Assembly (NCBI RefSeq): GCF_027625935.1
Contig: NZ_CP115300.1
Coordinates: 1,364,001 to 1,428,000, forward strand
Source: Streptomyces camelliae
Lineage (GTDB): Bacteria > Actinomycetota > Actinomycetes > Streptomycetales > Streptomycetaceae
DNA length: 64,000 nucleotides
Direction: 5' to 3'
Shown here: piece by piece, positions 25,246 through 33,315 of the stretch
Position numbering within the stretch: the stretch's first letter is position 1
How the letters are laid out: each line of letters starts with the position of its first letter
Position numbers and translations under genes: made by a program
Notes under the pieces: model-generated
Told to the model about the DNA's origin: nothing
Databases searched by the model: none
Seen by the model: the letters and a program-made list of their open reading frames with translations, nothing else

Positions 25246-25936
25246 ACAGCCAGAGAACAAGCCGGACACGGACCTGCCGGCGCTCCCCCGGCTCGGCGGC
25301 CGGCGCAGCAGCTACCGCGAGCGGGTCGCCGACGCGCTGCGCGCCGCGCTGATCGCGGGCGAGCTGCGGCCGGGCGAGGTCTATTCCGCGCCGTCGCTCG
25401 CCGCCCGCTTCGGTGTCTCGGCGACGCCGGTGCGGGAGGCGATGCTCGACCTGGCCAAGGAGGGCCTGGTCGACACCGTGCCCAACAAGGGCTTCCGGGT
25501 CACGGCGGTGTCCGACCGGCAGCTGGACGAGTACACGCACATCCGGGCGCTGATCGAGATCCCCACCGTGGTGGCCCTGGCCCGCACGGCCGACCGGGTC
25601 TCGCTGGAGGCGCTGCGCCCGGCGGCCCGCGAGATCGTCACCGCGGCGCAGGCCGGTGATCTGATCGCCTACGTCGAGGCCGACACCCGCTTCCACCTCG
25701 GCCTGCTCGCCCTGGCCGGCAACGCCCATCTGGTCGAGGTGGTCGCCGACCTGCGCGGCCGCTCCCGTCTCTACGGTCTGACGGCCCTGGTGGCGGCCGG
25801 CCGGCTGCTCGCCTCGGCCGAGGAGCACCTCGAACTCCTCGACGCCCTGCTGGAGCGGGACGAGCAGGCCGTGCGCGCGGTCATGACCCGGCATCTGGGG
25901 CATGTACGCAGTCTGTGGGCGGGCGGCCAGGGCTAG
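25241..25936 (+). CDS. GntR/FadR-type transcriptional regulator of hydroxyproline operon
   Basis: About 231 residues from ATG 25241; ATG 25232 and GTG 25229 are alternatives and none has a ribosome binding site. The winged helix is YRERVADALRAALIAGELRP, then SLAARFGVSATPVREAMLDL. A C-terminal FCD effector domain follows, with metal/effector residues in ADTRFHLGLLALAGN and VMTRHLGHV. It is last in the operon, so it likely controls hydroxyproline use, perhaps through sites A, B and C. Its TAG stop lies in a terminal palindrome. Confidence 0.85.
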   Translation: MAQPENKPDTDLPALPRLGGRRSSYRERVADALRAALIAGELRPGEVYSAPSLAARFGVSATPVREAMLDLAKEGLVDTVPNKGFRVTAVSDRQLDEYTHIRALIEIPTVVALARTADRVSLEALRPAAREIVTAAQAGDLIAYVEADTRFHLGLLALAGNAHLVEVVADLRGRSRLYGLTALVAAGRLLASAEEHLELLDALLERDEQAVRAVMTRHLGHVRSLWAGGQG

Positions 25937-26073
25937 GGCCCGTCCGGCGGACCAGGCCGGCTCAAGGCAAGGGGCGGAGGGGGCGTCGAGGCGGAGCGTC
26001 GGCAACCGACGACAACCCCGCAGATGGGCGTGCCAGCCCCCACGATTCCGGCAAGGTCCGCCGGACAGGCCTA
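25934..26073. repeat. ~140-bp intergenic element with 19-bp terminal inverted repeats
   Basis: The left end is TAGGGCCCGTCCGGCGGACC and the right end GGTCCGCCGGACAGGCCTA, nearly perfect inverses. Both flanking convergent genes take their TAG stop codon from these ends. The interior holds CGTCGGCAACCGACGAC, itself a fold-back. It could be a MITE-like insertion, a long bidirectional terminator or both. Confidence 0.65.
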
Positions 26074-27231
26074 GGACGGCTGGGCGCGGGCCACTTCGAT
26101 CACCTGGCGCATCTGGTCGGCGGTGAGCCGCCGCGCGTCCGAGATCAGCTCGCCGGGACCCGTGGCCGGCGCCGGCGCCTCGGCTGCGGGGACGCCGCAC
26201 AGCACGGCCAGGTCCGGGGCGGGAACACCCAGTACGGCGGCGAAGTCGGCCAGCAGATCGGCGGTCACCTCGATGCCGCCGCGGGCGACCACGCCGTACG
26301 TCGCCGGCGGCCAGTACCGGCCGGTGAGCAGCGCGAAGGTCTTCGCCGTGGCCGTAAGACCCAGGTTCCGGTTGCCCACCAGGCGCATCAGCAGGGCGCC
26401 CGGGCCGGTGCCGCCGGCCCGGGGAGCGGGGCCCGCGGCTCCCTCCCGCGGCCTCGCAACGGGCTTCTCCTGCGGCAAGGACGCGACGAAGCCGCGCACG
26501 GCACGGATGCCGTCGGGCGACAGCTCCACGGCGTGCCGCACGAGGTCCGGCACGAGGCGGCCGGCCCAGGGGTCGAGGGGGGCCAGATCGTCCGGGACCT
26601 CCTGGCCGGCGAGCACGAAGACATCGGCCGCGGGCAGGCCGAGGGCCGGGCCGAGCCGCCGAAGGAGCGAGGGTGAGGCCGGGCCCCCGCCCAGCACGCC
26701 CCGCACCCGCTCCTCGGGCAGGCCCGTCTGCCGGGACAGCTCGCCGGAGTCCGTGCGCCGGTGCTCCGTCCAGCGCCGCAGCACCGCACCGAAGCCGTCG
26801 TCGCCGCCGTACTCCCGTCTGCGCGCCTCCCACGTGGCCCGGTCCGCGATGTGGACGGTGGCCGGATGCTCGTACCAGGCCGACGCCGTGGGCAGGGCGC
26901 GGACGAGCTGCGGCACCTCGGGTTCGAACCTCAGCAGGGCCAGCGTCTTCCAGCCGTGCGGGATGTGGGTGAAGGGTTTGCCGAACTGCTGGGTCACGGC
27001 GACGACGGTGGCCGTGACCCAGGTGACGTCCCGTTCGTCGGCCCTCGGGAAGCAGCACTCGTAGCGCCGCCCCAGGGGCACGTCCGCGTAGGCGAACGAC
27101 AGGAAGAGGACCTCCTCGCCTGCGGCGCGCGGGGGCAGGGCCGTGCCGAGGTCGGCGAGCACCCTCGCGTCGGCGCGGGACTCGACGAACAGGACTCGTT
27201 CGGTCTCCGGGGTGGCCTCTTCCGTTCTCAT
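26071..27231 (-). CDS. Hypothetical protein with two weak helix-turn-helix-like repeats
   Basis: 386 residues, cytoplasmic. An N-terminal ~150-residue alpha-beta domain contains RRYECCFPRADERDVTWVTA and KPFTHIPHGWKTLALL. Two related segments follow: GELSRQTGLPEERVRGVLGG with LGPALGLPAADVFVLAG, and a second with LADFAAVLGVPAPDLAVLCG. They look like XRE-type helix-turn-helix or heavily changed copies. I do not recognise the family; a regulator or antitoxin-like protein is possible. It is divergent from the APC permease. ATG 27231 is the first start. Confidence 0.6.
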   Translation of the reverse strand: MRTEEATPETERVLFVESRADARVLADLGTALPPRAAGEEVLFLSFAYADVPLGRRYECCFPRADERDVTWVTATVVAVTQQFGKPFTHIPHGWKTLALLRFEPEVPQLVRALPTASAWYEHPATVHIADRATWEARRREYGGDDGFGAVLRRWTEHRRTDSGELSRQTGLPEERVRGVLGGGPASPSLLRRLGPALGLPAADVFVLAGQEVPDDLAPLDPWAGRLVPDLVRHAVELSPDGIRAVRGFVASLPQEKPVARPREGAAGPAPRAGGTGPGALLMRLVGNRNLGLTATAKTFALLTGRYWPPATYGVVARGGIEVTADLLADFAAVLGVPAPDLAVLCGVPAAEAPAPATGPGELISDARRLTADQMRQVIEVARAQPS

Positions 27232-27439
27232 GAGGCCGGATCATGGCATCCGGGCCGATCCGCTGAGGCCCGTGCGCCGGACATCTCGCGGCACAAAGGC
27301 CGTATCGATGCACTTTTTTCACGATCGGCCGGGCCGGACGACACAAGAAGCGGCGATTTTGCGGCGGGCGGCGGCTTCCCGGACCATGGCCGGGTCCCGG
27401 CGATCCTGGGACATCTGTTCGATGAGAGGCGCACCACCC

Positions 27440-28867
27440 ATGCACGTCACCGGAACCGCCCCACAGCCGGCTCCGGCCCCCTCCGAGGACCTCACGGTCG
27501 CTGTCGGAGACCCGCACGGCCCCACCGGCGGCGCGGACGCCCCCGGCACCACCAGCAAGCACGACCGCGGCTTCGGCCTGCCCGTCGCCACCGCGCTGGT
27601 CATGGGCAACATCATCGGCGGCGGCATCTTCACACTGCCCGCCTCCATCGCCCCCTACGGCACGGTCAGCCTGGTCGCCTTCGGCGTACTGACCGTCGCC
27701 GCCATCGCCCTGGCCCTGGTCTTCGGCCGGCTCGCCGCACGCGATCCCCGCACCGGCGGGCCGTACGTCTACGCCCGCGAGGCCTTCGGTGACTTCGCCG
27801 GCTTCCTGGCCGCCTGGTCGTACTGGATCACCGGCTGGGTGTCGAACGCCGCGCTCGCCGTGGCCGCCGTCGGCTACCTCGACGTACTGATCCCCGTGGG
27901 CGGACACCACTGGTCCGCATGCCTGGCCGCCCTGACCCTGCTGTGGCTGCCCGCCGTCGCCAACTTCGCCGGCACCCGGTACGTGGGCGCCGTACAACTC
28001 GTGTCCACGGTGCTGAAGTTCGTGCCGCTGCTGCTCGTCGCGGTCGGCGGGCTGTTCTTCTTCGACCCCTCGCGGCTCGGGCCGTTCAATTCGAGCGGTC
28101 ACGGTCCGGTCGGCGCGGTGTCCGCCTCCGCCGCCCTGCTGCTCTTCTCCTACCTGGGCGTCGAGTCCGCCGCCGTCAGCGCGGGCGAGGTCCGGGACGC
28201 GCGCCGCAACGTGGGCCGCGCCTCCGTCATCGGCACCACGGGCGCCGCGCTGGTGTACCTGCTGGGCACCCTGTCCGTCTTCGGCACGGTCCCGCACGAC
28301 CGTCTGGTGCACTCCACCGCGCCGTTCTCGGACGCCGTGAACGCGATGTTCGGCGGCGGCTGGGGTGGTACGGCCGTGGCGCTGGCCGCGGTGATCTCGA
28401 TGACGGGCTGCCTCAACGGCTGGACGCTGCTGAGCGCGCAGACCCCGTACGCCGCCGCCCAGGACGGCCTGTTCCCGGCCACCTTCGCCCGGCGCCGCCG
28501 GGGCGTGCCGACCTTCGGCGTCGCCGTCACGGTCGTGCTGTCCTCCCTGCTCACCGCGTACAACTACCTGTCGGGTTCGGCGAAGGTCTTCGAGGTCCTG
28601 GTCCTGGTCACCACGTTCACCGCGACCGTGCCGTACCTGCTGGCGACGGCCGCGCAGCTCTTCCACCTGATCTCCGGCGACGGCGCGTCGGTGAACCGCG
28701 CCCGGCTGGTGCGGGACGCGGTGGTCACCGCGGTCGCGGCGGGCTTCTCCCTGTGGCTGATGGCGGGCGCCGGGTACGCGGCGGTGTACCAGGGCACGCT
28801 GTTCCTCTTCGCCGGGGTCCTCGTCTACGCGGTGATGGCGGCCCGGCGCCGCCGACGGCACGGCTGA
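27440..28867 (+). CDS. APC-family amino-acid permease
   Basis: 475 residues with about 12 membrane segments after a ~50-residue soluble N-terminus. The family's first-helix motif is GLPVATALVMGNIIGGGIFT, followed by VFGRLAARDPRTGGPYVYAR and LLLFSYLGVESAAVSAGEVR. It resembles arginine/ornithine- or putrescine-type antiporters and amino-acid importers; the substrate is not certain. ATG 27440 has GAGAGG about 11 bases upstream; ATG 27422 is possible. No metabolic partner gene is adjacent. Confidence 0.88.
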   Translation: MHVTGTAPQPAPAPSEDLTVAVGDPHGPTGGADAPGTTSKHDRGFGLPVATALVMGNIIGGGIFTLPASIAPYGTVSLVAFGVLTVAAIALALVFGRLAARDPRTGGPYVYAREAFGDFAGFLAAWSYWITGWVSNAALAVAAVGYLDVLIPVGGHHWSACLAALTLLWLPAVANFAGTRYVGAVQLVSTVLKFVPLLLVAVGGLFFFDPSRLGPFNSSGHGPVGAVSASAALLLFSYLGVESAAVSAGEVRDARRNVGRASVIGTTGAALVYLLGTLSVFGTVPHDRLVHSTAPFSDAVNAMFGGGWGGTAVALAAVISMTGCLNGWTLLSAQTPYAAAQDGLFPATFARRRRGVPTFGVAVTVVLSSLLTAYNYLSGSAKVFEVLVLVTTFTATVPYLLATAAQLFHLISGDGASVNRARLVRDAVVTAVAAGFSLWLMAGAGYAAVYQGTLFLFAGVLVYAVMAARRRRRHG

Positions 28868-29043
28868 GCCACGGTCGTCGGCGGCCAGGTGCCGCAGGGT
28901 GCAGAGCGGCCGGCTTCTCGCCGGAAATCGAACGATGCTCTGTCCTGACCGTGTGACACGCCTGTGACATGCGACACAATCAAAGACGAGGCAGCGATGG
29001 CCGTCGGCCCTGGTCGTGATCGGGGCCGTGGAAGGAGGCCGTG

Positions 29044-29073
29044 ATGCAGCGCTCGACCACTGGGCGCCAGTGA
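29044..29073 (+). CDS. Nine-codon upstream reading frame coupled to phosphatase gene
   Basis: ATG 29044 (or GTG 29041) has a strong GGAAGGAGG upstream and encodes MQRSTTGRQ. Its TGA overlaps the phosphatase ATG as TGATG, while that ATG has no binding site of its own. This arrangement suggests re-initiation. The alternative is that the phosphatase starts at GTG 29016. Confidence 0.5.
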   Translation: MQRSTTGRQ

Positions 29074-30407
29074 TGGCGGAAGAGCGGCAGGGACGACCAC
29101 TGAGGCGGCCACGCCTCCCCGACCTGCACGTTCGCCTGCGTTCCGAGCTGGGCCGGATCGACGAGCAGCTGCGCGCCATGCAGTCCTCGATGGACCGGCT
29201 GCAGGGGCTGCTGGACGCGGTGCTGGCCATCAGCCGTGAGGTGGAACTGCCCGGGGTGCTGCACCGTATCGTGACGGCCGCGATGGACCTGGTCGGCGCC
29301 CGCTACGGGGCCCTGGGCGTGCTCGACGCGTCCGGAGAACGCCTGGAGCAGTTCATCTCGGCCGGTCTGTCCGACGAGGAACGCACGGCGCTGGCCAATG
29401 CCGGACTTCCCCGTGGTCGCGGCGTCCTCGGCCACCTGATCCGCTATCCGGACCCGCTGCGGATCGTCGACATCCAGGGCCATCCCGCCTCGGCCGGATT
29501 TCCACCGGGGCACCCGCGCCTGACCACCCTGCTCGGCGTCGCCATCACGGTGCGCGGCGAGATCTACGGCGACCTCTACCTCTCCGAGCGGCTCGACGGA
29601 CAGCCCTTCGACGTGCACGACGAGAACGTCGTCGCCGCCCTGGCCGGCGCCGCCGGCATCGCGATCGAGAACGTCCGCCTGTTCGAACGGATCCGCGTCG
29701 GAGCCGAGCAGTTCCAGCGGCTGCTGCTGCCCACACTGCCCGACCTGCGGCCGTTCACCGCCGCCGCCATCTACCGGCCCGCCGCCGAGCCCAGTCAGCT
29801 CGGCGGGGACTGGTACGACGCCATCCCCCTGCCCGACGACGTCGTGGCGATCGTCATCGGCGACGTGGGCGGCCATGATCTGCAGGCCGCCGCCGCCATG
29901 GCCGCCACCCGCAACATGCTGCGCGCTCTCGTGTTCGACCAGAGCAGTCCGCCCGGCGCGATCCTCGCCCAGCTCGACCGGACCCTTGAGACGATCACGA
30001 ACAACCGCGTCACGACCACCACCCTGGCCCGCATCGAACCGGAGGGCCCGGGCTGGCGACTGTGCTGGAGCACCGCGGGCCATGTCCCGCCCCTGCTGGT
30101 CACCCGCGACCGCCATGTGGTCTACCTGCTCGGCGAGCCCGGACTGCCGCTCGGTGTCGACACCGGTCAGCCCCGTCCCGACCACTCCCGCCCGCTGCCC
30201 CCGGAGGCCACCGTCGTCTTCTTCACCGACGGGCTGATCGAGCATCCCGCCCATCCCATCGACGAGAGCCTGAGCGAACTCGCCGGTCTCGCCGCGGTTC
30301 ATGCCGGGCTTCCGCTGCCGGAGTTCGTCCAGGCACTGGCCGATCACCACCCCAGCGACGGTCACGACGACATGGCCATCCTCGCCCTGCGCACCCCGCC
30401 CGTCTGA
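29073..30407 (+). CDS. GAF-domain PP2C/SpoIIE-type serine phosphatase
   Basis: 444 residues from ATG 29073. A short coiled segment (RIDEQLRAMQSSMDRLQ) leads to a GAF domain (LPGVLHRIVTAAMDLVGARY, FDVHDENVVAALAGAAGIAI). Then comes a SpoIIE/PP2C domain with metal-site blocks LGGDWYDAIPL, AIVIGDVGGHD, TAGHVPPLLV, VFFTDGLIE and HDDMAILAL. It should dephosphorylate an anti-anti-sigma-like protein in a partner-switching pathway. The effector of the GAF domain is unknown. No anti-sigma gene is adjacent. Confidence 0.87.
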   Translation: MAEERQGRPLRRPRLPDLHVRLRSELGRIDEQLRAMQSSMDRLQGLLDAVLAISREVELPGVLHRIVTAAMDLVGARYGALGVLDASGERLEQFISAGLSDEERTALANAGLPRGRGVLGHLIRYPDPLRIVDIQGHPASAGFPPGHPRLTTLLGVAITVRGEIYGDLYLSERLDGQPFDVHDENVVAALAGAAGIAIENVRLFERIRVGAEQFQRLLLPTLPDLRPFTAAAIYRPAAEPSQLGGDWYDAIPLPDDVVAIVIGDVGGHDLQAAAAMAATRNMLRALVFDQSSPPGAILAQLDRTLETITNNRVTTTTLARIEPEGPGWRLCWSTAGHVPPLLVTRDRHVVYLLGEPGLPLGVDTGQPRPDHSRPLPPEATVVFFTDGLIEHPAHPIDESLSELAGLAAVHAGLPLPEFVQALADHHPSDGHDDMAILALRTPPV

Positions 30408-30518
30408 CCCCGGCTCGTCGCGCGCGTCGCCGCTCCTGGGCCGGCCGGCCCGCCGTGGAGGATCCGGGGGATCCGGCGGATGATGGGTTCGGGGCGATGT
30501 CGAAGCGGAGGTCGCCCG

Positions 30519-31547
30519 ATGGCTGTCGCGCGGCGTCAAGGACTCGGGCGCGGTGCACTGACCGCCCTGGAGATCTGTGCCCTCGCCGCGCTGTACTACG
30601 GCTCGGCCAGGCTGGGACTGCTCCAGCAGCTGGTGCGCGGCCAGGTCACCCCGCTGTGGCCGCCGAGCGGAATCGCGGTGGCGAGCCTGCTGCTGCGCGG
30701 CCCGCGGCTCTGGCCCGGTGTCGCACTCGGCGCGTTCCTGGTCAACATCTCGCTGGGGCCGACTCTCCCGGCCGTGCTCGCCATCATGGCGGGGAACACC
30801 CTCGCGCCCGTCTGCTCCTATCTGCTGCTCCGCCGCACGGGGTTCCGTGAGGAACTGGACCGTCTGCGGGACGCGCTCGGTCTGATCTTCCTCGGCGGGT
30901 TCACCGGGATGCTGGTCAGCGCGACCACGGGCAGCGGGACCCTGCTCCTCTCCGGGGTCCTGAGCCCCGCCGGGTTCTGGCCCACGTGGTCGGTCTGGTG
31001 GACCGGCGACGCGATGGGCGTCCTGGTGGTCACACCCGTCCTGCTCGTCCTGCGCTCGGCACGCCGGCCGGAGCACCCGCGGCCGTCCCGGTGGGCGGAG
31101 GCGCTGTTGCTCCTGGCGGCCACGGCCGGCGTCGGATTCCTCGTGACCGCGCACACGCCCCTGCTGTTCCTCGGGTTCCCGCTGCTGATCTGGGCGGCCT
31201 TCCGCTTCCGGCTGGCCGGGGCCGCGCCCTGCGCGCTGGCCATGTCCTCCTTCGCGATCATCGCCGGTACCGAGAGATCGGGTCCGTTCGCCGGTCACGA
31301 CCTGCTCACCGCGATGATCACTCTGCAGGCCTTCAACGGTTCCGCCGCGCTGACCGCGCTGCTGCTCTCGGCGGTCATCAGCGAGCGGGACCAGACCCAG
31401 CGGGAGATCGCGCGGGCCTGCGGGCAGCTCGCCGCGATGGCGGCCAGGATCGCCGCCGGCGACCACCTCGCGACGCGCCCCGCCGCGGCGGCCGAGAAGC
31501 ACCGGAAACCCCCGCAGACAGGCGAAAGGCCGTCCCCTCATCCCTGA
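30519..31547 (+). CDS. MASE1-domain integral membrane protein
   Basis: 342 residues from ATG 30519 (GGAG at eight bases). About eight membrane helices form a MASE1 sensor domain: LYYGSARLGLLQQLVRGQVT, PLWPPSGIAVASLLL, WWTGDAMGVLVVTPVLLV and LGFPLLIWAAFRFRL are typical. No kinase, GGDEF or phosphatase output is attached; only a ~40-residue Lys/Pro-rich tail follows. It may signal through the SpoIIE-type phosphatase encoded just before it. Confidence 0.83.
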   Translation: MAVARRQGLGRGALTALEICALAALYYGSARLGLLQQLVRGQVTPLWPPSGIAVASLLLRGPRLWPGVALGAFLVNISLGPTLPAVLAIMAGNTLAPVCSYLLLRRTGFREELDRLRDALGLIFLGGFTGMLVSATTGSGTLLLSGVLSPAGFWPTWSVWWTGDAMGVLVVTPVLLVLRSARRPEHPRPSRWAEALLLLAATAGVGFLVTAHTPLLFLGFPLLIWAAFRFRLAGAAPCALAMSSFAIIAGTERSGPFAGHDLLTAMITLQAFNGSAALTALLLSAVISERDQTQREIARACGQLAAMAARIAAGDHLATRPAAAAEKHRKPPQTGERPSPHP

Positions 31548-31553
31548 GGAGAC
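31530..31553. terminator. Hairpin at end of MASE1 gene
   Basis: CGTCCCCTCA and TGAGGAGACG form an imperfect stem around TCCC, overlapping the stop codon of the MASE1 gene. Confidence 0.4.
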
Positions 31554-31712
31554 GACCTGCGACCGGTCGAGCTCAGCTCTGCGTCTGATCTACCTGTATC
31601 GCGCCGGCGTTCCGACGCCAGGTCGACCACGTTCGGGCTGTGTCCGGCAGGGCGCCCTGCTCGGAACGGCGGGTAAGCCCACGGCCGACCTGGCTCCGTG
31701 CCGCTCCGGCGG
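31548..31712. other. Intergenic stretch without a convincing gene
   Basis: Short open frames exist on the minus strand, but none has a ribosome binding site or a clear coding pattern. It marks the left side of a lower-GC patch ending at the tRNA-Pro gene. Confidence 0.4.
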
Positions 31713-32486
31713 TTAACCGGGGATCGCTGCCAGATCCTGCCGCAGCTGGTCGAGGGTGAAGCCGTCGGGGTCGGGACGGCTGGTGTCGGCCCACTGCTTA
31801 CTGAGCACCGCATAGGCCTCATCGCAGTAGGTCTGGAAGAACTGCCAGGTCATCGGCTGGAGTGCTCCCCAGGTGACACAGATCAGCTGCGTGGGGGTAT
31901 ACCCGATGACCGGCACGCAGTGGCCGCCCCAGCTGTTGGGTTGCCCAGGTCCCACTGGTCCCCCGGGGGGCACCATCCAGACGGTCTGCCCTTGAGCGCT
32001 GTACGGCATTTGCAACCCGATGTACGCGGCACCGAACAGTTCGATGGCGTCTCGCACATGCTCGGTGTTACCCGGTTCGCAGGCGGCGAAGCCGAAGATC
32101 GTGTTTCCTCCGATGCCCTGGTTGCGCCAGAAGTTCAGCGCGTCGAGCATGTTGGTGCCGCGATCCGTGGAGGGATCTCCCGCCTGGAAACCGGTGAGAG
32201 CGGTGTAGGCGTCCAGCGCCTCTTTTGTCGTGGGCTCGAACTCTTCCGGGCCCTCGTAGGCCGACCAGTTCTGCTCCATGTGGAGCGCAGCGGCCTCCAC
32301 GCAGTCGCCGTACTGGTCATTACCCAGCGTCTGCCAGTCGATGACCTTGTCGGTCCAGTTCTTCGCCGCAGGAGCCGGCGGCAGTGTGGGATGAAGGTAC
32401 TGCGCGAAGTTGAGCGTACGTCTGTCGACTCTGGCGGGCGCCTTTCCCAACCGGCCGACGACGGGCTGACCATTGCGAGGTGCCAT
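31713..32486 (-). CDS. Papain-like/C39-like cysteine peptidase fold protein
   Basis: 257 residues, ATG 32486 with AGAGGAGGG upstream. Cys62 in QYGDCVEAAALHM and His189 in WGGHCVPVIGY are spaced as the nucleophile and base of a papain-like peptidase. The Cys is in the expected position at the start of a helix. No signal peptide is seen. Codon use is less GC-biased than neighbours, and it lies next to a tRNA, so it may be horizontally acquired. Such proteins occur in phages and secretion clusters; substrate unknown. Confidence 0.65.
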   Translation of the reverse strand: MAPRNGQPVVGRLGKAPARVDRRTLNFAQYLHPTLPPAPAAKNWTDKVIDWQTLGNDQYGDCVEAAALHMEQNWSAYEGPEEFEPTTKEALDAYTALTGFQAGDPSTDRGTNMLDALNFWRNQGIGGNTIFGFAACEPGNTEHVRDAIELFGAAYIGLQMPYSAQGQTVWMVPPGGPVGPGQPNSWGGHCVPVIGYTPTQLICVTWGALQPMTWQFFQTYCDEAYAVLSKQWADTSRPDPDGFTLDQLRQDLAAIPG

Positions 32487-32751
32487 GACCCTCCTCTAGG
32501 TCGTGCCTACCTGTGCAGGCATTTCAATCTTGCTTGTGGCATGTGCCCCCATTCCGTCCCGAGCTACCGAGAGGTCGGGGAGCATAACCGGAATGGGTGA
32601 CCCACAGGGAGGAGAGGGTTCTTTCTGGCACCTCGGCGAAACTCGTTACTTTTTCAATAATTTGTAATTCACTCAATGCTTCTTCGAAATGCAGCCAAGG
32701 GCGGTCCATGCAAGCCTGGAAGCCGACGTCCTCACGCGCACAGGAGGACTG

Positions 32752-33042
32752 ATGGGCGCTAAAGACCTCACGGCGATCGAGACGACTCGTGCGTGGACAG
32801 GTCTCTTGGTCGTCCTCGTCGGAGACGTTGCCATCGCAGTCGGTGCAATCTGGGTGACGATAAGCACCGCATCGGGAACAGAGGCCGTTTCGATCCTCAC
32901 AAGCGCATTCACGGCCATCACCGCGATAACCACTGCGTACTTCGGGATCAGGGCGGCGACCAACTCCGCTCAATCGGCCGTAGCTGCGGTTAAGTCATTG
33001 CACCCGGATGACGAACCCAAGGTCGGTGGCCCGGAGAATTGA
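32752..33042 (+). CDS. Small membrane protein, 96 aa
   Basis: ATG 32752 follows GGAGG at five bases. Two hydrophobic helices, WTGLLVVLVGDVAIAVGAIW and VSILTSAFTAITAITTAYF, are followed by a charged tail ending DDEPKVGGPEN. The N-terminus is short and charged. The size and topology recall holin-like or phage-derived proteins but no family motif is clear. It lies in the lower-GC patch left of tRNA-Pro. Confidence 0.65.
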   Translation: MGAKDLTAIETTRAWTGLLVVLVGDVAIAVGAIWVTISTASGTEAVSILTSAFTAITAITTAYFGIRAATNSAQSAVAAVKSLHPDDEPKVGGPEN

Positions 33043-33131
33043 GCGTGTTGATGCAAGCCGGGATATGCCACGGCTGAACGACATTCCCCGTCACTTGAAG
33101 AGAAATACATTCTTCGCGCGACAAAAAGATG

Positions 33132-33166
33132 AGGGCCTTGTCCCACCGAAGTGAGAACAAGGCCCT
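33132..33166 (-). terminator. Hairpin downstream of tRNA-Pro copy 1
   Basis: AGGGCCTTGT (33132-33141) pairs with ACAAGGCCCT (33157-33166) over a 15-base loop. It lies just past the 3' end of the minus-strand tRNA gene and is followed by A/T-rich bases. Confidence 0.65.
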
Positions 33167-33193
33167 GACCCGTGATGACAGTTCATCCGACTG

Positions 33194-33267
<74 letters not shown>

Positions 33268-33315
33268 CCGCGGTCCCACCCGGGGTGTTCCCCCGCGTGA
33301 TCACGCAGGTCAACC

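Noticed and set aside
24917..29230. A 1437-residue open frame on the minus strand
   Set aside because: It runs antisense to the epimerase, GntR, permease and phosphatase genes, is Arg/Gly-rich in the way shadow frames of high-GC genes are, and has no domain.
28980..31541. An 853-residue open frame on the minus strand
   Set aside because: Antisense shadow of the phosphatase and MASE1 genes, both of which have clear motifs on the plus strand.
31573..31794. A small minus-strand gene between MASE1 and papain-like genes
   Set aside because: Overlaps the end of the papain-like gene in another frame, has no ribosome binding site and no recognisable pattern.
32524..32973. A Cys-rich minus-strand frame antisense to the small membrane protein
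   Set aside because: Cysteines come from antisense codons of Thr/Ala-rich sequence; the plus-strand gene has a good ribosome binding site and coherent helices.
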